From NCBI RefSeq assembly GCF_002243045.1, contig NZ_MBKP01000024.1:1-42298 (forward strand): a stretch of 42,298 nt of DNA, in the 5' to 3' direction. This document shows positions 13,837 through 25,600 of this stretch, in pieces. Each line of letters begins with the position of its first letter. Within the stretch, counting starts at the first letter, position 1. The translations under genes and the position numbers were made by a program. The stretch comes from Methanolobus psychrotolerans. GTDB lineage: Archaea; Halobacteriota; Methanosarcinia; Methanosarcinales; Methanosarcinaceae. The notes under the pieces are model-generated. The model was not told where the DNA came from. It ran no database searches and saw only the letters and a list, made by a program, of their open reading frames with translations.

Positions 13837-15879
13837 TCCCGAATAAGAATTTTCTGCAGATCTGCTGCTGATAGCTTTTTTATGCATGTAGTCAGGAATT
13901 ACGTCTTTTTCCACTACCAGTTTGGACGTACCAATCCCAACCACAATGACCTTACTCTCAACCGGTTCTTCGCCTTCCCTTATCATAAGGTCCTTTTTGG
14001 TTACTTCTATCTCTACCTCGTCTTTGGAGTAGCCTGCAGCCCTCATGTAATCCATTATAAGTTCTTTACCCGTTTCTCTGGCAAACTCATATGCATCCAT
14101 GTACTGAGGGAATACAGATCGGTTCCCAGGCGAGAAAACAAAGTACCTGATAACTTCTTTAACAGTCTTTAATTCCTCATCTGTGATGTTCTCCCCTGTT
14201 ATCGGAGCAAAGTCCCTCTTTATAAGTATCTCTACACGCTTGATGCCTTTACCTACAAGAGAGCCTACAGCATTGCCTACGTTGGCATGTTCGGGAACAA
14301 CTATGCTGGCATCTATCAGCTTTTCCATCTCTTCTTTATAGGCAACTACGGGACCACCGAGCAATACAACAGGAGTCTCAACTTTAAAGCGGGTAAAATT
14401 CTCCCCGGAAAGCATCCTGTCAACAACTGATCCAGGGATGCCTTCTACAAGATAAGAAACAAGATCTGATGCCATGTTCCTTGCAACTTTTTGTTTTACC
14501 ATGGAACAGACTTCTTCCTTGCTGATCCTTAGCTGTTTGGCAAGCCTTTCAGCACCTATCACAGATGCTTCGGTTTCCCACTGCCTGAAATCACCAAGCA
14601 CATGAAGAGCATCGGTGGGAGTGAAACCAATGGATTGTACCAGACGTTTCTGTATGAGACTGTCAAGAGCACGGACACTTGGCTGTTTCTTCAGGCGCTG
14701 GAATATATCCACATACGAAAGAGGCATCCCCTGAATTACATCATATATCTCTTCTTCTGTCCTTGTAAGTTCAAGAGACGTGGCTCCGGTGCGGACAAAG
14801 AATTTGGTTGGCTGGACATTCTCACACAGAAGTTTTCTGGAAGGGGATTTACATTCTTTAATCCTTTCAAGGAAACCTGTATATTCAACAGCAGCGCGGC
14901 AAAGAGGTATCACTCTTCTTGGCCCTATGAAAAACTTTTGCTCCTGGACCCATACGTGACTGTCACCACCTGTTGCAGAGGTTTCCATTCTTATGGCTTT
15001 CACCATGGTCTTCCAGCCACCTACCACAGCTCCCTGGTCACTCAGCTCTGGAACACCGTTCCTGATAAGGGCAACATCCGTACTTGTACCCCCTACATCC
15101 ACCATGACGCATGTATCATATTTTGTGAGGAAGGCCGCACCTACAAGACTTGCAGCAGGTCCGGAAAATATTGATTCAATGGGGCGCTCCAATGCCTCTT
15201 CCATGCCAACCACCGAGCCGTCACATTTGAGCATAAGGAGATTTGCATCGATACCCCTTGATTTTATGTCTTGCATGATGGACTGGATGAATTTATGTGT
15301 GATAGGCAGGAGCTGTGCATTAAGATATGCGGTTATGGCCCTGTCATATGCACCTACTTCCTGGGAAAGCTCGTGCCCGCACACAACAGGCAGTCCTGTA
15401 AGTTCGCGGATAATGTGTTTTACACGGAGTTCATGCTCAGAATTACGGTTACTGAAAAAAGAAGATACCGAGAATGCCGCAACCTGGTCCTTCACATCAA
15501 GGGCAAAAAGTTTTACTCCTTCTTCATCAAGGGGGGCAGCTTCTTCACCATTGCTGGTATGGCCGCCGCTGAGCCTGACATAGTATTTGGCAGGGAACCC
15601 CTCTGCAGGAATCACGTAGTCGCCAACAAGGATTACACCGACTGGAAAACCTGTATCCTCAAGAATTGTATTAGTAGATAGAGTGGTTGAAACTGAAACT
15701 AGTTTTACGTCTCTGACATAATCAGGGTTCAGCGAGTCTATTACTTTTTTAATTCCACCTATTGGGTCTGGATACGTAGTAAGCACTTTAGTAGCATCCA
15801 GTATCACGCCATCCGAATCACGGATAATGACCCCGTCTGTGAAAGTTCCTCCGGCATCAATGCCCAGACTGTATTGCAT
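13831..15879 (-). CDS. Hydantoinase/oxoprolinase-type ATPase (HyuA-like)
   Basis: The 682-residue protein starts with MQYSLGIDAGGTFTDGVIIR, the phosphate-1 loop of the ASKHA fold, and has a second nucleotide motif VMVDVGGTSTDVALI near residue 270. Length fits the HyuA subunit of hydantoinase/5-oxoprolinase-type enzymes, which use ATP to activate cyclic amides or carbonyls. No HyuB partner gene is nearby, so the substrate is unknown. It is encoded just downstream of mcrA on the same strand, but after the mcr terminator with about 150 bp of own upstream region, so it is probably separate. A link to methanogenesis or MCR maturation is only inference from position. Confidence 0.85.
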   Translation of the reverse strand: MQYSLGIDAGGTFTDGVIIRDSDGVILDATKVLTTYPDPIGGIKKVIDSLNPDYVRDVKLVSVSTTLSTNTILEDTGFPVGVILVGDYVIPAEGFPAKYYVRLSGGHTSNGEEAAPLDEEGVKLFALDVKDQVAAFSVSSFFSNRNSEHELRVKHIIRELTGLPVVCGHELSQEVGAYDRAITAYLNAQLLPITHKFIQSIMQDIKSRGIDANLLMLKCDGSVVGMEEALERPIESIFSGPAASLVGAAFLTKYDTCVMVDVGGTSTDVALIRNGVPELSDQGAVVGGWKTMVKAIRMETSATGGDSHVWVQEQKFFIGPRRVIPLCRAAVEYTGFLERIKECKSPSRKLLCENVQPTKFFVRTGATSLELTRTEEEIYDVIQGMPLSYVDIFQRLKKQPSVRALDSLIQKRLVQSIGFTPTDALHVLGDFRQWETEASVIGAERLAKQLRISKEEVCSMVKQKVARNMASDLVSYLVEGIPGSVVDRMLSGENFTRFKVETPVVLLGGPVVAYKEEMEKLIDASIVVPEHANVGNAVGSLVGKGIKRVEILIKRDFAPITGENITDEELKTVKEVIRYFVFSPGNRSVFPQYMDAYEFARETGKELIMDYMRAAGYSKDEVEIEVTKKDLMIREGEEPVESKVIVVGIGTSKLVVEKDVIPDYMHKKAISSRSAENSYSGK

Positions 15880-16004
15880 TTTGGTTCACTCCTTGAAAAC
15901 AAAATTAAAGATAATAGTGATAATGTAAAAATAAATGGTTTTGCAATATTTAAGCATTACCACGCAATGCCGGACAAAATACAGAGTAAAAACAGAAATA
16001 GGAA

Positions 16005-16043
16005 CTGAAATAAAAAAGAGTAAGTAGCAGGCATAAAGCCTGC
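16005..16043 (-). terminator. Terminator of the mcr operon
   Basis: On the minus strand GCAGGC (16043-16038) pairs with GCCTGC (16032-16027) across TTTAT and is followed within a few bases by a T-rich tract (CTTTTTTATTT). It starts about 14 bases after the mcrA stop. Confidence 0.85.
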
Positions 16044-16056
16044 ACTTGTTTTAAAA

Positions 16057-17775
16057 TTATTTTGCCGGGATGATGAGTGATCTCTCACCAGCAGGCTCGA
16101 ACTCTCTGAGAGCTCCTCTTGCAAACTCCTTCCTTGGCTTTGTGAAGTCAAATGGCAGGAGGCTGTCTGCGAAACAGACCTTGATGAGTGGGTTTGCTGC
16201 GAATGCATCTCCGCGTCCTGCGTGTGCAGCGGAGGTGATTGCAGCGTATCCGCCCTGGTGACCTACGTTCATTGCGTAGTTTGGATAGTTTGGTCCACGC
16301 AGTTCAAGAGCCAGACCTTCGTCGGACTGGTATGAGAGAACGTTTGTTGCACCACACTGGTCCTGCAGGTCGTATCCAAAGAAACCGAGTCTTCCGAGTG
16401 CTTCCTTGTGCAGGTACATTGAAAGGTACCAGCCAGAAAGACCAGCGTTTCCGTTTCCTGTTGCGATTGCTACAGCGGAGCCAGCTGCGGCTGAAAGGCT
16501 TGTTGCTCTCTGTGATCCGCCGAAGTGGTCTTCGAGGGTTGTTGGGTACTTCTCGTAGTTCTCAATACCGTAGATCGTGGATTCGGTTGCGATATCCTTT
16601 ACAACTTCGAGTGTTGCCTTTACCTTGTTGCCTGTACCGGTTGTTGCTGCACCATCGTACTTGTCGTTGATGTAGTCTACGTTGTAGTAGAGGTTGTCAT
16701 CAAGGATGTTGTTACAGTATGCTGCTGTTGCGTACTGTGTGAAACCGACACCACCAGACATGTATGAACCGAGCCATATCTGATCGTAGAGCATACATCC
16801 AGCACCAACTACCTCAAGAGCAACGTTTGCTGGGTTCTCAGGAGTCTTGCGGCTTGTCTGTACGATATCTGCGAAGTGGCCGAAAGAGATTCCACCAGGC
16901 TCATTTGGACCACGTGCACGTCTTGCCGGGAGCATTTCACCCATTGAGATAACACCTGCGTGCTTTGCTGCATATGAAAGGTCAGCTACTGCTGCTTCAC
17001 CAGCACACATGCTGTATGCTGAAATGAATGACATACCGACCTGCATAGCCATCCACCTGCTTGTCTGGGCACCGTCTGTTACTCTGCTGACAATGGTTGG
17101 GATGTGAGCTGCCTGCCAGGAGGTCTTTCCAATAGCTGCTTTGAGTTGCTCTGCCTGTTCAGCCGGGAATTCCTTGTTGATGTCGATAAGGAACTGCTTG
17201 TCAATTTCATCTGCAAGTTCATCGTCACCGGTGAACATCTTACAGTAACAGTCATCTACAAGTGCCGGGTGGGTCTCGACCATGTGTTCCTGAACGACTG
17301 CTCCTCCAGGGAGTGCGTGGTTGAGTGTCTCAAGGTAGTGGTTGATGGTTTCTGGTGTGACTTCGATACCCAATCTTTTCTCGAGGGTCTCGTGTGCCAT
17401 GTCCATACCTACAATTACGGTCCTTCTGATGTCATCCCACATCTGCTGCATTGCAGCGTTGTTGACGTAGTGGAGGTCATCGATCTCGACCATGTCGTCT
17501 GTGCCTGAAAGGAATGATGGGGTAAGTGCTCTCTGACCGAGTGGGATACCACCACAGTGCATCATTGGGTTGTAACCTACAAGACCCCTCTTTGCTGCGA
17601 GTTCAACACCAGCTTTTTTCATTTCTAACTTTCTTGGGTTCTGATCGACACCAAGTCTGTGGTATGTTACAGTCTTGTCTGTGATTTCGCCGCCGACCAT
17701 TTTGTTGGTACCATGTTCTTGTGTGAACTTGATCTCCATATGTTTTGCAAACATTTTCTTTCTGTCATTTGCCAT
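16057..17775 (-). CDS. mcrA: Methyl-coenzyme M reductase, alpha subunit
   Basis: McrA carries the F430 active site that releases methane from methyl-CoM and coenzyme B, in an alpha2beta2gamma2 complex with McrB and McrG. The 572-residue protein is full length and matches Methanosarcinaceae McrA throughout: [55 protein letters not shown], and GYDLQDQC at about 467-474, which corresponds to residues 445-452 of the M. marburgensis enzyme (thioglycine 445, Asp450, Cys452). The [19 protein letters not shown] segment used in mcrA surveys is present. I chose ATG 17775 (GAGGTGA upstream; the start follows mcrG by 10 bp). The frame continues further upstream but overlaps mcrG. Last gene of the operon. 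Confidence 0.99.
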   Translation of the reverse strand: MANDRKKMFAKHMEIKFTQEHGTNKMVGGEITDKTVTYHRLGVDQNPRKLEMKKAGVELAAKRGLVGYNPMMHCGGIPLGQRALTPSFLSGTDDMVEIDDLHYVNNAAMQQMWDDIRRTVIVGMDMAHETLEKRLGIEVTPETINHYLETLNHALPGGAVVQEHMVETHPALVDDCYCKMFTGDDELADEIDKQFLIDINKEFPAEQAEQLKAAIGKTSWQAAHIPTIVSRVTDGAQTSRWMAMQVGMSFISAYSMCAGEAAVADLSYAAKHAGVISMGEMLPARRARGPNEPGGISFGHFADIVQTSRKTPENPANVALEVVGAGCMLYDQIWLGSYMSGGVGFTQYATAAYCNNILDDNLYYNVDYINDKYDGAATTGTGNKVKATLEVVKDIATESTIYGIENYEKYPTTLEDHFGGSQRATSLSAAAGSAVAIATGNGNAGLSGWYLSMYLHKEALGRLGFFGYDLQDQCGATNVLSYQSDEGLALELRGPNYPNYAMNVGHQGGYAAITSAAHAGRGDAFAANPLIKVCFADSLLPFDFTKPRKEFARGALREFEPAGERSLIIPAK

Positions 17776-17785
17776 TATCATCACC

Positions 17786-18535
17786 TCAGTTTTCCGGCTT
17801 GAAGCCATAAATGGTTCTCTTATCGAATACCCTGTGTACCCATTCAATGACTTCTGCATCGTCTCTGAATGCAACGTTGTCAACACGGTATATGGTTGTT
17901 CTCTTTGCTGCCTCTGCTTCGGACATTGGCTTTCCGAGGTTGACCTTCTTGTCGATCGGTCTTCCTACCTGGTCCTTGTGCATTACGATTACGTCGCCTT
18001 CTTTTCTAACCCTGTCGAGCATGTCGAACATTACGCCATCCTCTGGAAGCCTGAGTGAGTGACCGTGAACTGTTGCGCCTCTAAGGCCAGCAAGTGCCGG
18101 ACATGTCATCTCTGTTTCGATCTGGAACTTTGCGAGCTCTTCCATATCCCTTTCACGGGCTTCAACGACCTGACGACCGGAAAGTGTACCTGGGTCGACA
18201 CCTCTGAAATTGATTGCTGCAGCGTAGGACCTGAAGTATGGTGTTGCTGGTGCGTTGTACATTGAGTCAACAAACTGTACGTACCTTACCCTGTCACCAG
18301 CTTTTGCGCCTGGTGTTGGTTCTACGATCTCTCTGATTGAGCATTCTGGCTCGCCCATTTCTGCGAGTGGTGGGTGGGTGCTTGGGTAATCGCTACCTGG
18401 TGCACGGTGTCCGAGAACAAGTGTCAGGTCATCATCGGAGATCTCTCTGAGTTTCTCCACTTTACCAGACATGTGTTTTCTTCTGTTTTCAGCAACTGAT
18501 GTTGCCCCTGGATAATATTGTAGTTCATATGCCAT
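17786..18535 (-). CDS. mcrG: Methyl-coenzyme M reductase, gamma subunit
   Basis: McrG is the smallest structural subunit of MCR and contacts F430 and coenzyme M. The 249-residue length is normal and the sequence matches the family throughout ([68 protein letters not shown]). It lies 12 bp after mcrC and 10 bp before mcrA, so tight translational linkage is likely. TAGGAGTG precedes the start. Confidence 0.98.
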   Translation of the reverse strand: MAYELQYYPGATSVAENRRKHMSGKVEKLREISDDDLTLVLGHRAPGSDYPSTHPPLAEMGEPECSIREIVEPTPGAKAGDRVRYVQFVDSMYNAPATPYFRSYAAAINFRGVDPGTLSGRQVVEARERDMEELAKFQIETEMTCPALAGLRGATVHGHSLRLPEDGVMFDMLDRVRKEGDVIVMHKDQVGRPIDKKVNLGKPMSEAEAAKRTTIYRVDNVAFRDDAEVIEWVHRVFDKRTIYGFKPEN

Positions 18536-18547
18536 AATTATTCACTC

Positions 18548-19162
18548 CTAATTCTCTAATGATCTCATTGTGGTTTTCACGGCTTTCACGAGTTCGTTCA
18601 ATTTTTCCCTTGAACATGATTCGCCTCGTGTAACTCCTGTCACAATTTCCATTACCCTTCCTTTTGTTAAAATATCACTATCCTTTGGTTTTACAAGCCT
18701 TGTCCTTACTCCTGCAATTGCAAAATCCTCGAAATCAACGAGGGTCTGGCAAACAACTACTGCAGGAATCTCTGCTTCTTCTAGTATTGCCTTTACCTTC
18801 CTGACCACATGATCCCTGATGTTCCCTGTGTGGATAACAGCAACCTTATGCCTGTTTATCTGTGCGATCTCTTCAGGACTGAGTCCAAAAGAACCGGAAC
18901 CCATATTGGAATCCGGAACACCCGAACCGGTGTTCAGCACAAGCACACTCACCTGGATCTCTTCGCGGCGCATCCCATATGTGAGTTCACAGACAGGTTT
19001 TGTGATATGCCTTCTGCCGGGGCTCATTGCAACTGCAATTACATCAGGCCTGCCAGTCTCGGAAAGAGTACCGCGTTGTGCAAGTCCTCCTCCTCTGCCA
19101 AGACCCATTCCGTGTCTGCAATCCACAACCTGTGTTTCCCGGTCAAACATAATATCACTCAT
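18548..19162 (-). CDS. mcrC: Methyl-coenzyme M reductase operon protein C
   Basis: McrC is not part of the core enzyme. In methanogens it is found in the ATP-dependent MCR activation complex. The 204-residue protein has the conserved start region (TQVVDCRHGMGLGRGGGLAQRGTLSE), a hydrophobic core and Cys residues (CRHG, CELTYG, CQTL) typical of the family. Its start overlaps the end of mcrD by 8 bp, indicating coupled translation. Confidence 0.96.
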   Translation of the reverse strand: MSDIMFDRETQVVDCRHGMGLGRGGGLAQRGTLSETGRPDVIAVAMSPGRRHITKPVCELTYGMRREEIQVSVLVLNTGSGVPDSNMGSGSFGLSPEEIAQINRHKVAVIHTGNIRDHVVRKVKAILEEAEIPAVVVCQTLVDFEDFAIAGVRTRLVKPKDSDILTKGRVMEIVTGVTRGESCSREKLNELVKAVKTTMRSLEN

Positions 19163-19649
19163 CCTGCTCTGGTTTAAGGATACATATTGGATGTTTGCTT
19201 AGTTTTCCTTTAGGATCTGTCATTCCGATCATAATTGGGTCTGCATCTGGTCCACGTTTTGCATAATCGCTGACTGTCTGCATTCTCGGAATGAAGTTGC
19301 CTTCCCTGAATTCAAATGATACGGGAAGAACCCGGTCACAAGCGTCCCTTACCTGCTCTTTCACATCAGCATCGAGAACTTCCATACGGATGCCACCTAC
19401 GTATACAGCAAGTTCTATTGCCTGGCCGGCAACTTCTATTACCTTGTTCCCGGGATGCTGCACAGGAACTCCGGTGGCTGGCCCATATGGAACGGTCTGA
19501 GGGAGTCTTGGGCCATGAATGAACAGCCTGATGATACCTTCGATCTCAGCTATCTCGTTAAGTAGCGATTGGGCAGTTTCGGGTTTAAGCAGTCTTGAAG
19601 GAAATATTTCAAGCTGTACAGTGTTTGCGTCTGAAAAAGCTTCGGACAT
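19155..19649 (-). CDS. mcrD: Methyl-coenzyme M reductase operon protein D
   Basis: McrD binds MCR and is thought to help assembly or F430 delivery. The 164-residue protein matches the family: VQLEIFPSRLLKPETAQ, IHGPRLPQTVPYGPATGVPVQHP, VYVGGIRMEV, and the FEFREGNFIPRMQTVSDYAKRGP stretch. AAAGGTAAC precedes the ATG. Placed between mcrB and mcrC, the usual order. Confidence 0.96.
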   Translation of the reverse strand: MSEAFSDANTVQLEIFPSRLLKPETAQSLLNEIAEIEGIIRLFIHGPRLPQTVPYGPATGVPVQHPGNKVIEVAGQAIELAVYVGGIRMEVLDADVKEQVRDACDRVLPVSFEFREGNFIPRMQTVSDYAKRGPDADPIMIGMTDPKGKLSKHPICILKPEQDE

Positions 19650-19699
19650 TTTTGTTACCTTTTTGATTACCTATGATATTTAAGGAGGGGATTTATGTC

Positions 19700-21004
19700 T
19701 TAGAGAGCTCCTGCCACTGCTTTGATTGGCTCCTTGAACTCTGATATTGAACCAAATACGTTTCCAACAAGTGCTGATGTCTTTTCGACTGTAAACATCT
19801 GTGTACCTGCGTCAAGTGAGCAAGCTGCACATACACAAGGAATTGCGAAACCTCTGGAGTGCCTGGTTACAACGTGGTTACCGTTGAAGATACCTGGTCC
19901 GCCACCACCATAGATGGAGTGACTGAAGAATGAGAAACCTACTGCTGTACCCTGAGCTCTACCCATGTCACAGCCAGGAAGGCCTGTTTCCTTCTCAAGG
20001 ATGTCGTTGAAGTAGAGGATGGTTGAGGATACGTTCTGAGCTGCCCTTCCGGCACCACAGTTTACAAGTGTTGCTGCAAGCTGACCTGCTGCTGCACATG
20101 CGTTCCACATGGAAACATCGTTTGCCTTGTAGAAGTTGTATCCGGATGGTGCGGTCTTGTCTACTGATATTACACCAAGCTCAAGAGCCCTGTCTACAAC
20201 TGACTGGATCACAGTACCGATTGTACCGTTCTTGCCGTTCTCTTTTACAATGTCGTAAACGATGTTGTTTGCGTTAAGACCCTGGAATGCAAAACCAAGT
20301 AACTGGTGTCTCTCGAATGGACCTACAGCGTTACCCATTTCGTACATACCTACCTGTTCGAAGATGGATGAAAGTGCTGCTGCATTCATTGCCCTCTTGC
20401 CAGTGATCGCTGCAATGTGGTTTGTTGTGATGTTCCTCATTGAGAAACCAAGACCCTCATTGTTCTGTGGGATACTGAGGATGGATGCAATATTTCCACC
20501 GGACATGTCCATTGTCTGTGGGTAGCTTCCCCATACAGCGGACTTTACGATTGGTGCATCGAACATGTCAGTCTTGAACATGTCAATAATTGCCTGGACG
20601 ACTGCTGCGCCTGTTACGGTACTTGCAGATACGTAGTCAGCACCGACCTGTGCCCTTATGCTTGGTACCTGGACAATCATCTGCTTTCCGCCACCAAGCT
20701 GTTTTACGTTGGTGTCGTCACCATCTTTTACGCTCACAAGCTTTGCGACTGCATCCTGAATTGCACCTGCATTGCCAATGATGTCATAATTAAGTTCCCT
20801 TCCAAGGATCTGCTTTTTGCTGCCACCCATTGTACCGGTCTTAAGTGCTTTCTCGATTCCAGCGAGGTTTACTGCAACTGTCCTCTTGGTATCTTTAATG
20901 ATATTTTGAATCGCTGCGTTTCTTGTTGGCGCAATATCCATAAGATCAACGCCGCTTTCCAACAGTTTACCTCTGTCGTCGTAAATGTCTATTTTATCAG
21001 ACAC
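19700..21004 (-). CDS. mcrB: Methyl-coenzyme M reductase, beta subunit
   Basis: McrB lines part of the substrate channel and binds coenzyme B. The 434-residue protein is full length and matches Methanosarcinaceae Mcr[81 protein letters not shown]. It is the first gene of mcrBDCGA. The start is GTG at 21004, with a strong ribosome site (TAGGAGG) about 9 bases upstream. The leader upstream is long and structured. Confidence 0.98.
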   Translation of the reverse strand: MSDKIDIYDDRGKLLESGVDLMDIAPTRNAAIQNIIKDTKRTVAVNLAGIEKALKTGTMGGSKKQILGRELNYDIIGNAGAIQDAVAKLVSVKDGDDTNVKQLGGGKQMIVQVPSIRAQVGADYVSASTVTGAAVVQAIIDMFKTDMFDAPIVKSAVWGSYPQTMDMSGGNIASILSIPQNNEGLGFSMRNITTNHIAAITGKRAMNAAALSSIFEQVGMYEMGNAVGPFERHQLLGFAFQGLNANNIVYDIVKENGKNGTIGTVIQSVVDRALELGVISVDKTAPSGYNFYKANDVSMWNACAAAGQLAATLVNCGAGRAAQNVSSTILYFNDILEKETGLPGCDMGRAQGTAVGFSFFSHSIYGGGGPGIFNGNHVVTRHSRGFAIPCVCAACSLDAGTQMFTVEKTSALVGNVFGSISEFKEPIKAVAGAL

Positions 21005-21047
21005 GTATATTTTCCTCCTATGTTTCTATTCAGAAATCACCCTTTAT

Positions 21048-21119
21048 GGAAACGTACAGATGAACGAATGAATGTAAATTACTCTGTACCACACAGTAAT
21101 TTCTGTACGAAAAGTTTCC
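21048..21119 (-). promoter_or_regulatory. Nested stem-loop in the mcrB leader
   Basis: Three nested pairings are visible: GGAAAC (21048-21053) with GTTTCC (21114-21119), GTACAG (21054-21059) with CTGTAC (21103-21108), and AAATTACT (21076-21083) with AGTAATTT (21095-21102). Bulges of 15 and 5 nt interrupt the arms. All 20 pairs are Watson-Crick. The structure lies between the likely transcription start and the ribosome site. It could stabilise the abundant mcr mRNA or respond to a signal; which is unknown. Confidence 0.6.
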
Positions 21120-21154
21120 ACTGGGAATTCTCGGAATTATTAAGCAACGATGAC

Positions 21155-21168
21155 GTTTAAACCTTTTG
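21155..21168 (-). promoter_or_regulatory. mcr operon TATA box / BRE
   Basis: On the minus strand AAAAGG (BRE-like) precedes GTTTAAAC (21162-21155). Transcription would start about 25 nt further, near 21131, giving a leader of about 127 nt before the mcrB GTG. The position is inferred from sequence alone. Confidence 0.5.
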
Positions 21169-21390
21169 CATCATTTATGAACAATTTCGCAATCATCAAA
21201 CGCGAGCAAAAATTGCCGATAAAAATAATTGATTATGTTATCCGCAGATATATGAACTAAAAAACTATAAATAATAGATGCCTCAAAAACGAGGAATTCT
21301 GGTAAAAACAGGAAGGATACGGGATAGGACAAACGGATGTATGATCTCATCCGCAAACATTTAAGTACCTATATAATTGTAATCCGTTCT

Positions 21391-22626
21391 ATGGAGATAA
21401 TCGCTGACGTAGGAGGCAATCCGGGAATCGATTGCAAAGGTTTCTGCACATACTGTTATTTTAAAAAAGTAAAAGAAAACCCTCCGTTTGGATGTAAATA
21501 CTGCTTTCCCTTCAAAAAAGGTTGCGACTACTGTACAAGAGGGATCAGGGAAGCGTACTCCGGCTTCAAACCAGGACAATATGTATTCCAGGAACTTTAC
21601 CAGAGACTCAGAATGACCTCCGGGGACATAGACAAAATAACCATTAGCGGTGGCGGGGATGTGAGCTGTTATCCCGAACTTATGGAGCTTGTTGCCAACC
21701 TTTCACAGTTCGGCTTACCCATACACCTTGGATACACCAGTGGGAAAGGATTCAGTAAAGGAGATGAAGCTGAATTCTTCATCGAATATGGAGTAACTGA
21801 AGTATCATTCACCGTATTTGCGACTGATCCCGAACTCCGAAAAGAATACATGCGTGATCCTGAACCTGAGGCTTCACTTAAAGTCTTACGTAAGTTCTGC
21901 CAGCATTGTGATGTATATGCTGCAATAGTCCTTATCCCCGGAATCAATGACGGGATAATCCTTGAAAATACCCTCAATGACCTTGTAGAAATGGGGGCAA
22001 AAGGAGCCATACTCATGCGATTTGCCAACAGAACTGAGGAAGGGCTCATACTGAACAATGCTCCTGTCATGGAAGGTATTAAGACCCACAGTATAGATGA
22101 ATTCATAGAAATTGTCCGCGATTCTGATGCAAAGTTCAATATACGCATTACAGGAACACCACTTGAAGATCCACTCATTGGATGCCCATATGCCATCCGG
22201 AATGAAATAGCTGCCCTTGACAAACTCCCTTATATAAGAAAAGATGCAACAATACTCACAAGCCGGGCATCTGTGGGCCGGCTTCAGGAAATCTTCACAA
22301 AGCTTGGAAGCACCGTCAATGCCGTTGCAGTTGACAAGGATATCGCATGCCTCATTACTATAGAAGACCTGGAAAAACTTAATCTTAAAGATGTAAAGGA
22401 AACAGTCATAATACCAGGCAGGGCATTCGTACATGATCCTGAGACTGCAAAAGCACTTTCAAGAGATGGGGTCCCGCGTTTTGTCCGCAGGGGGCCTGAC
22501 ATGTTAACCTATGACGGAGAGATGTCGATCGGACTTTCAAAAGAAGAAGTCCTTGATTTTGAAATCCAGCAGTTCACAGAACTCATCCACGAGATTAATG
22601 CTATCGGATTGCCCGTCAAGGAATAA
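21391..22626 (+). CDS. mmp10: MCR-arginine methyltransferase Mmp10 (methanogenesis marker 10), radical SAM
   Basis: Mmp10 is the cobalamin-dependent radical SAM enzyme that installs 5-methylarginine in McrA. The 411-residue protein has the radical SAM cysteines C15-x3-C19-x2-C22 ([13 protein letters not shown]), a second cysteine cluster ([16 protein letters not shown]) characteristic of Mmp10, and [13 protein letters not shown] (SAM-binding). I chose ATG 21391 because the family starts MEIIADVGG; an in-frame ATG at 21337 would add 18 unlike residues. A TATA-like TTTAAG lies about 30 bp upstream, so the mRNA may be leaderless. It is transcribed divergently from mcrB, beside its own substrate's operon. 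Confidence 0.95.
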   Translation: MEIIADVGGNPGIDCKGFCTYCYFKKVKENPPFGCKYCFPFKKGCDYCTRGIREAYSGFKPGQYVFQELYQRLRMTSGDIDKITISGGGDVSCYPELMELVANLSQFGLPIHLGYTSGKGFSKGDEAEFFIEYGVTEVSFTVFATDPELRKEYMRDPEPEASLKVLRKFCQHCDVYAAIVLIPGINDGIILENTLNDLVEMGAKGAILMRFANRTEEGLILNNAPVMEGIKTHSIDEFIEIVRDSDAKFNIRITGTPLEDPLIGCPYAIRNEIAALDKLPYIRKDATILTSRASVGRLQEIFTKLGSTVNAVAVDKDIACLITIEDLEKLNLKDVKETVIIPGRAFVHDPETAKALSRDGVPRFVRRGPDMLTYDGEMSIGLSKEEVLDFEIQQFTELIHEINAIGLPVKE

Positions 22627-22686
22627 TGCGAAAATAATCGGGAATATTATAAATCACATGGGTCATAGTAGCAGATAAAGGGGCAA

Positions 22687-25600
22687 CTACATGAACTCCA
22701 GCAGCCCTGTCTGCTTTGAGCGGTCATTCTCAAAGAGGGATTTCATATCAAGCCCGATAAGTTCTATTCTTTGTTTAGTATAACTTGAGACATTGTAATC
22801 ATGGGCTACTTTCTTTGAAACCTCAAGGTACTTTTTCACCGAACCTTCGTGAACTGTCAATATAACGCTTCCACCACATTTGGGACATACTCCTGTCAGC
22901 GGAGGGCGACGGTACTTTGCAGCACACTTAAGGCATCTTGTACCCTGCCGGGAGAAAGCTCTTAGATTGCCGAACATGTCTGGCAGGAAGTGGGATATAA
23001 GCACCCTTTCAGCCACATCAGAAGAATCAACTGCACGTATCTTGTCTGCCAATGCAAGCTGGGCATCCATTTTCTCTATCATGCTCCCAAGGGTCTTGTA
23101 GGCACTGTGAAGGGGGCCTGCGGCAATATTGCCGGTATCATGGGTGAACATAAAATGATCGTACTGTTCCGTAGTTCCAAGCCTGCTGCTTATAAGATCC
23201 ATTTTAGACTCTAACTCCTTGGGGTTTGTAAAGTTCAGGGTCGCTTCATAGAACTCCAATGGATAATGATCACACACATCGATATTATGTGCTTCCTTGT
23301 CAACCTCACTTGGATCTATGCGCATGGTAAGCACAAGGGGAGCATCCATTTTTCCACCCCTCTTTTCAGGTAGATAATCCCTTGAGAAATTGATCAGGCC
23401 ATCCATAAGCAGCATGACACAATCCTCATCTCCGTCACAGTTTCGTCTTTTTGCCGCATGGAAGAACGGATGCGCATAACCCACTGATGCTTTTGTGAAA
23501 CCTACAAGTCTTCCAAGAACACCTGCTGATGTATGTGGTGCAAGGCCCATTAGCATTACACCCACCAGATCATCAATTGTCTCTGCTTTATAGTAAGGTT
23601 CCTCATGATAGTACTTCACAAGCAGGTCATCTATATACTTAGTAATGCGAAGGAGGTATTCACCACAATCGTATGAAACAACAAGGTCCTGCACTTTAAG
23701 GCAAGTTATCTGATCATCCCTTTCAAGTGGGTTGCCATATATATCCTCTGTATAACCAATATTGATCAGCTTCTGAACCTTGATACCAAGCTCATCGGCA
23801 CGAATGTGTGTAAGTGGAATATCGGACATATCATACCTGACAGTTCCGTCCTTGAAAGTGAAAAGGTCATGTTTTGCCCGTAAAATGCCTTTTTCAAGAG
23901 GTTCTGGCGTCATTGTTCCAGACATCATGCGTTTGACACCTTTGACCTCTATGTTGTCCCGCTCGCCAAGATTTTCAAAAGCTGCCTGGTATATAGCCTT
24001 GAAATCGATATTCTGCATCTTCACACATGTGGTCTTTGTACCGCATTTAGGGCACTTGTTCTTCTGTATAGATATACCACATCTTGGGCAGGATAATTTA
24101 GGAACCGTGAACTCACCACAATCACAACGATACTGGAAGTTATCCATTCCACATGCAGGACATACTCTGTTACCGATCTCGACCCTGATCTGTCCGATCT
24201 TCCCGTTCATGGAAGCCATGTAACCGGCAGCAGCTTCCATTTTACGAGTATTTCCTGCAGAATCGCCTATGGGGAACAGCACATGCGGAGCCGGGGACAT
24301 TTTCCTTTTGTCAGATTTCTCAGGGCGCCCCATCCTGGCACCAATCCTTACAGGTGCACGCGGGCGTACGACCAGGCCGCTCAATTCATTGACCGCTCCA
24401 ATAGTATCTGTGGATTCTACTGTATTCCATTTCTTGTTCAGGTCCCGATCAAGACCCAGACATCTGATGAAAGGCAGTGGTGCATCAATGATGATCTTGT
24501 CTTCATTTACTTTGTGCAGGACAAGTACATTCTCAAGAATGGTCTTAATTCCCTCTTCAGTGGTTAGGATCTTTGGAAGTTCAAGAATTGCCCCATCATG
24601 TGAAAGGGTTCCGTTTTTAGATATAAATGAGGCAAGCATAGTAAATTCGCTAATTGTGATATCATGCCATAGATAAGTGAATGCAGGATGAAGGGGAACA
24701 GCATATGTATCACTCAGTTCAAGTGCAAATTCCTGGGAAGGTGACTTCAACTCACTTCGGGAATAAGTTGCAGTTTTAGTCAGTTTCTCAAATTCCTGCA
24801 CCCACCACTCGAAACAATAGGAAGAAGGCACAAGAGGATGATTGTTCTCAAGGAAATCACCATAATTGATAAGTATCTCGCCTATGTCTATTATGCATTC
24901 CACATCAGGCTGGACCTTTTTTGCAAGCTCCTCATCATCTACCCTGATTACATCTCCAGACCTTAACCGGACAGTCGGACCTTCTATACTATCCACTGGC
25001 GCCATACCTGCGGCTTTTCCAGGACGTTCCACCTTAAGCTGGGTACCTGCAACGATGAAACTGTCCATTATATACATACTTGCAGGACTTATGCCGGCAG
25101 CTGCAAATGAGGTATGCCTTGATCTCCCGTACCTTAACCTGAAACCACCCGGACGCATCGGATGAGAGAACACCGGCCTTCCTGCGATCAGGTCACGCAG
25201 ATATTTGTCCTTTGGTTTTACACCAATAAAACCATCATCATCATCCCCCGAACTCTTTGTTCCTGCTATGAGTTTATCCAGCCATTCCCATCCATCCATT
25301 TGCAGTTTTAAAACATGTTTCTGGACTTTTGGGGCTTTCAGAGCCAGACCCTCTGCAAGGACAAGTGCCATTCCACCGCGAACCCTGTTTGTTTCTATCC
25401 TGTCAAGGTTTCGGTAACCTTCAACTTCTTCAGCTTCTGTGGGTTCACCATCAATACAGATCGGGCAGTTTTCCACAATAAGCCTGATCTCATCTTCTGA
25501 AGGTGTATACTGTAATGTTGCTACGCGCCTGTAAAGCAGGATCTCTTCAACATACCGTTCAACTTCTTCCTTGCGTGGCTTGTACCGGTCAATGCCAACA

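Noticed and set aside
16070-17508. Several plus-strand open frames opposite mcrA.
   Set aside because: They are shadows of the highly biased mcrA coding strand; none has a motif.
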